Positions 63,852 to 64,000 of a stretch of 64,000 nt of DNA are shown here, piece after piece. Location: contig OY759225.1 in assembly GCA_963662175.1 (NCBI GenBank), positions 4,165,107-4,229,106 on the forward strand. The letters are read 5' to 3'. The notes below the pieces were generated by a model. It did not search any database. It saw only the letters and a program-made list of their open reading frames with translations, and had not been told where the DNA came from. The DNA comes from Aradus depressus (taxonomy: Eukaryota; Arthropoda; Insecta; Hemiptera; Aradidae). Every line of letters starts with the position of its first letter. The stretch's first letter is position 1. A program made the position numbers and the translations under genes.

Positions 63852-64000
63852 TTTGAATTCTACAGTCGCTAGCAAACATCTATATATTTTTAGATTTACA
63901 CTGCTATATTATTTTCTTTTATCACAAATTTTATTTTTTGTTACAAATTTAAGCATCTTAACCTAAACGTTTCTTACCGAAATATTTTATAATTAGTAAT

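Overview
This window is a piece of an AT-rich, heavily repeat-loaded animal genome, almost certainly an insect. The reasons are: a Schnurri-type zinc-finger gene with the eight-finger insect layout, short exons with GT/AG introns full of transposon debris, tRNA-derived SINEs, a Tc1-like DNA transposon, RTE- and I/Jockey-like non-LTR retrotransposons, and TTAGG-like motifs in SINE tails. A hemipteran is my guess, but the sequence does not prove the order.

The one clear host gene is schnurri (shn; HIVEP family), on the + strand. I could chain 13 exons from 30453 to 63075 by splice sites and codon phase: 1272 codons with no phase conflict and no in-frame stop seen. They encode fingers 1-2 and a C2HC finger 3 (35803-37457), conserved linker blocks (37606-40169), fingers 4-5 (43086-45082), an acidic tract (48027-48132), a region with a PIDLS motif (50365-50545), and the C-terminal finger triplet (60045-63075). 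The gene is open at both ends: no start codon is assigned, and the coding frame runs out of the last visible exon through a good donor. Shn is the nuclear partner of Mad/Medea in BMP/Dpp signalling.

Three other gene pieces are present. A 3'-terminal exon of an FKBP59/FKBP52-like immunophilin lies antisense in a shn intron (35390-35599) with no companion exons recognised. An unidentified minus-strand first coding exon (63147-63443) lies just beyond the last shn exon. A duplicated block at about 8.9-9.85 kb carries an inverted, coding-intact copy of shn exon 9 (155 nt, four differences, all synonymous) together with a broken copy of that unidentified first exon, with a CpG-rich promoter-like stretch between them.

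Layout: 1-30 kb is almost entirely repeats (tandem arrays, SINEs, a very abundant ACTTCCCC-ended foldback family with internal units of roughly 110 bp, an RTE fragment, a Tc1-like element), with the duplicated block inside. 30-52 kb is shn exons 1-11 in repeat-filled introns, including an 11 x 48-bp perfect tandem array and a full SINE with a 13-bp target-site duplication. 52.7-59.1 kb is a composite retrotransposon insertion in one shn intron, bounded by a 17-bp duplication and carrying an uninterrupted 1239-codon ORF2. 59-64 kb holds further retroelement fragments, the last two shn exons and the unidentified minus-strand exon. All protein assignments are from reading the translations; no database search was possible.
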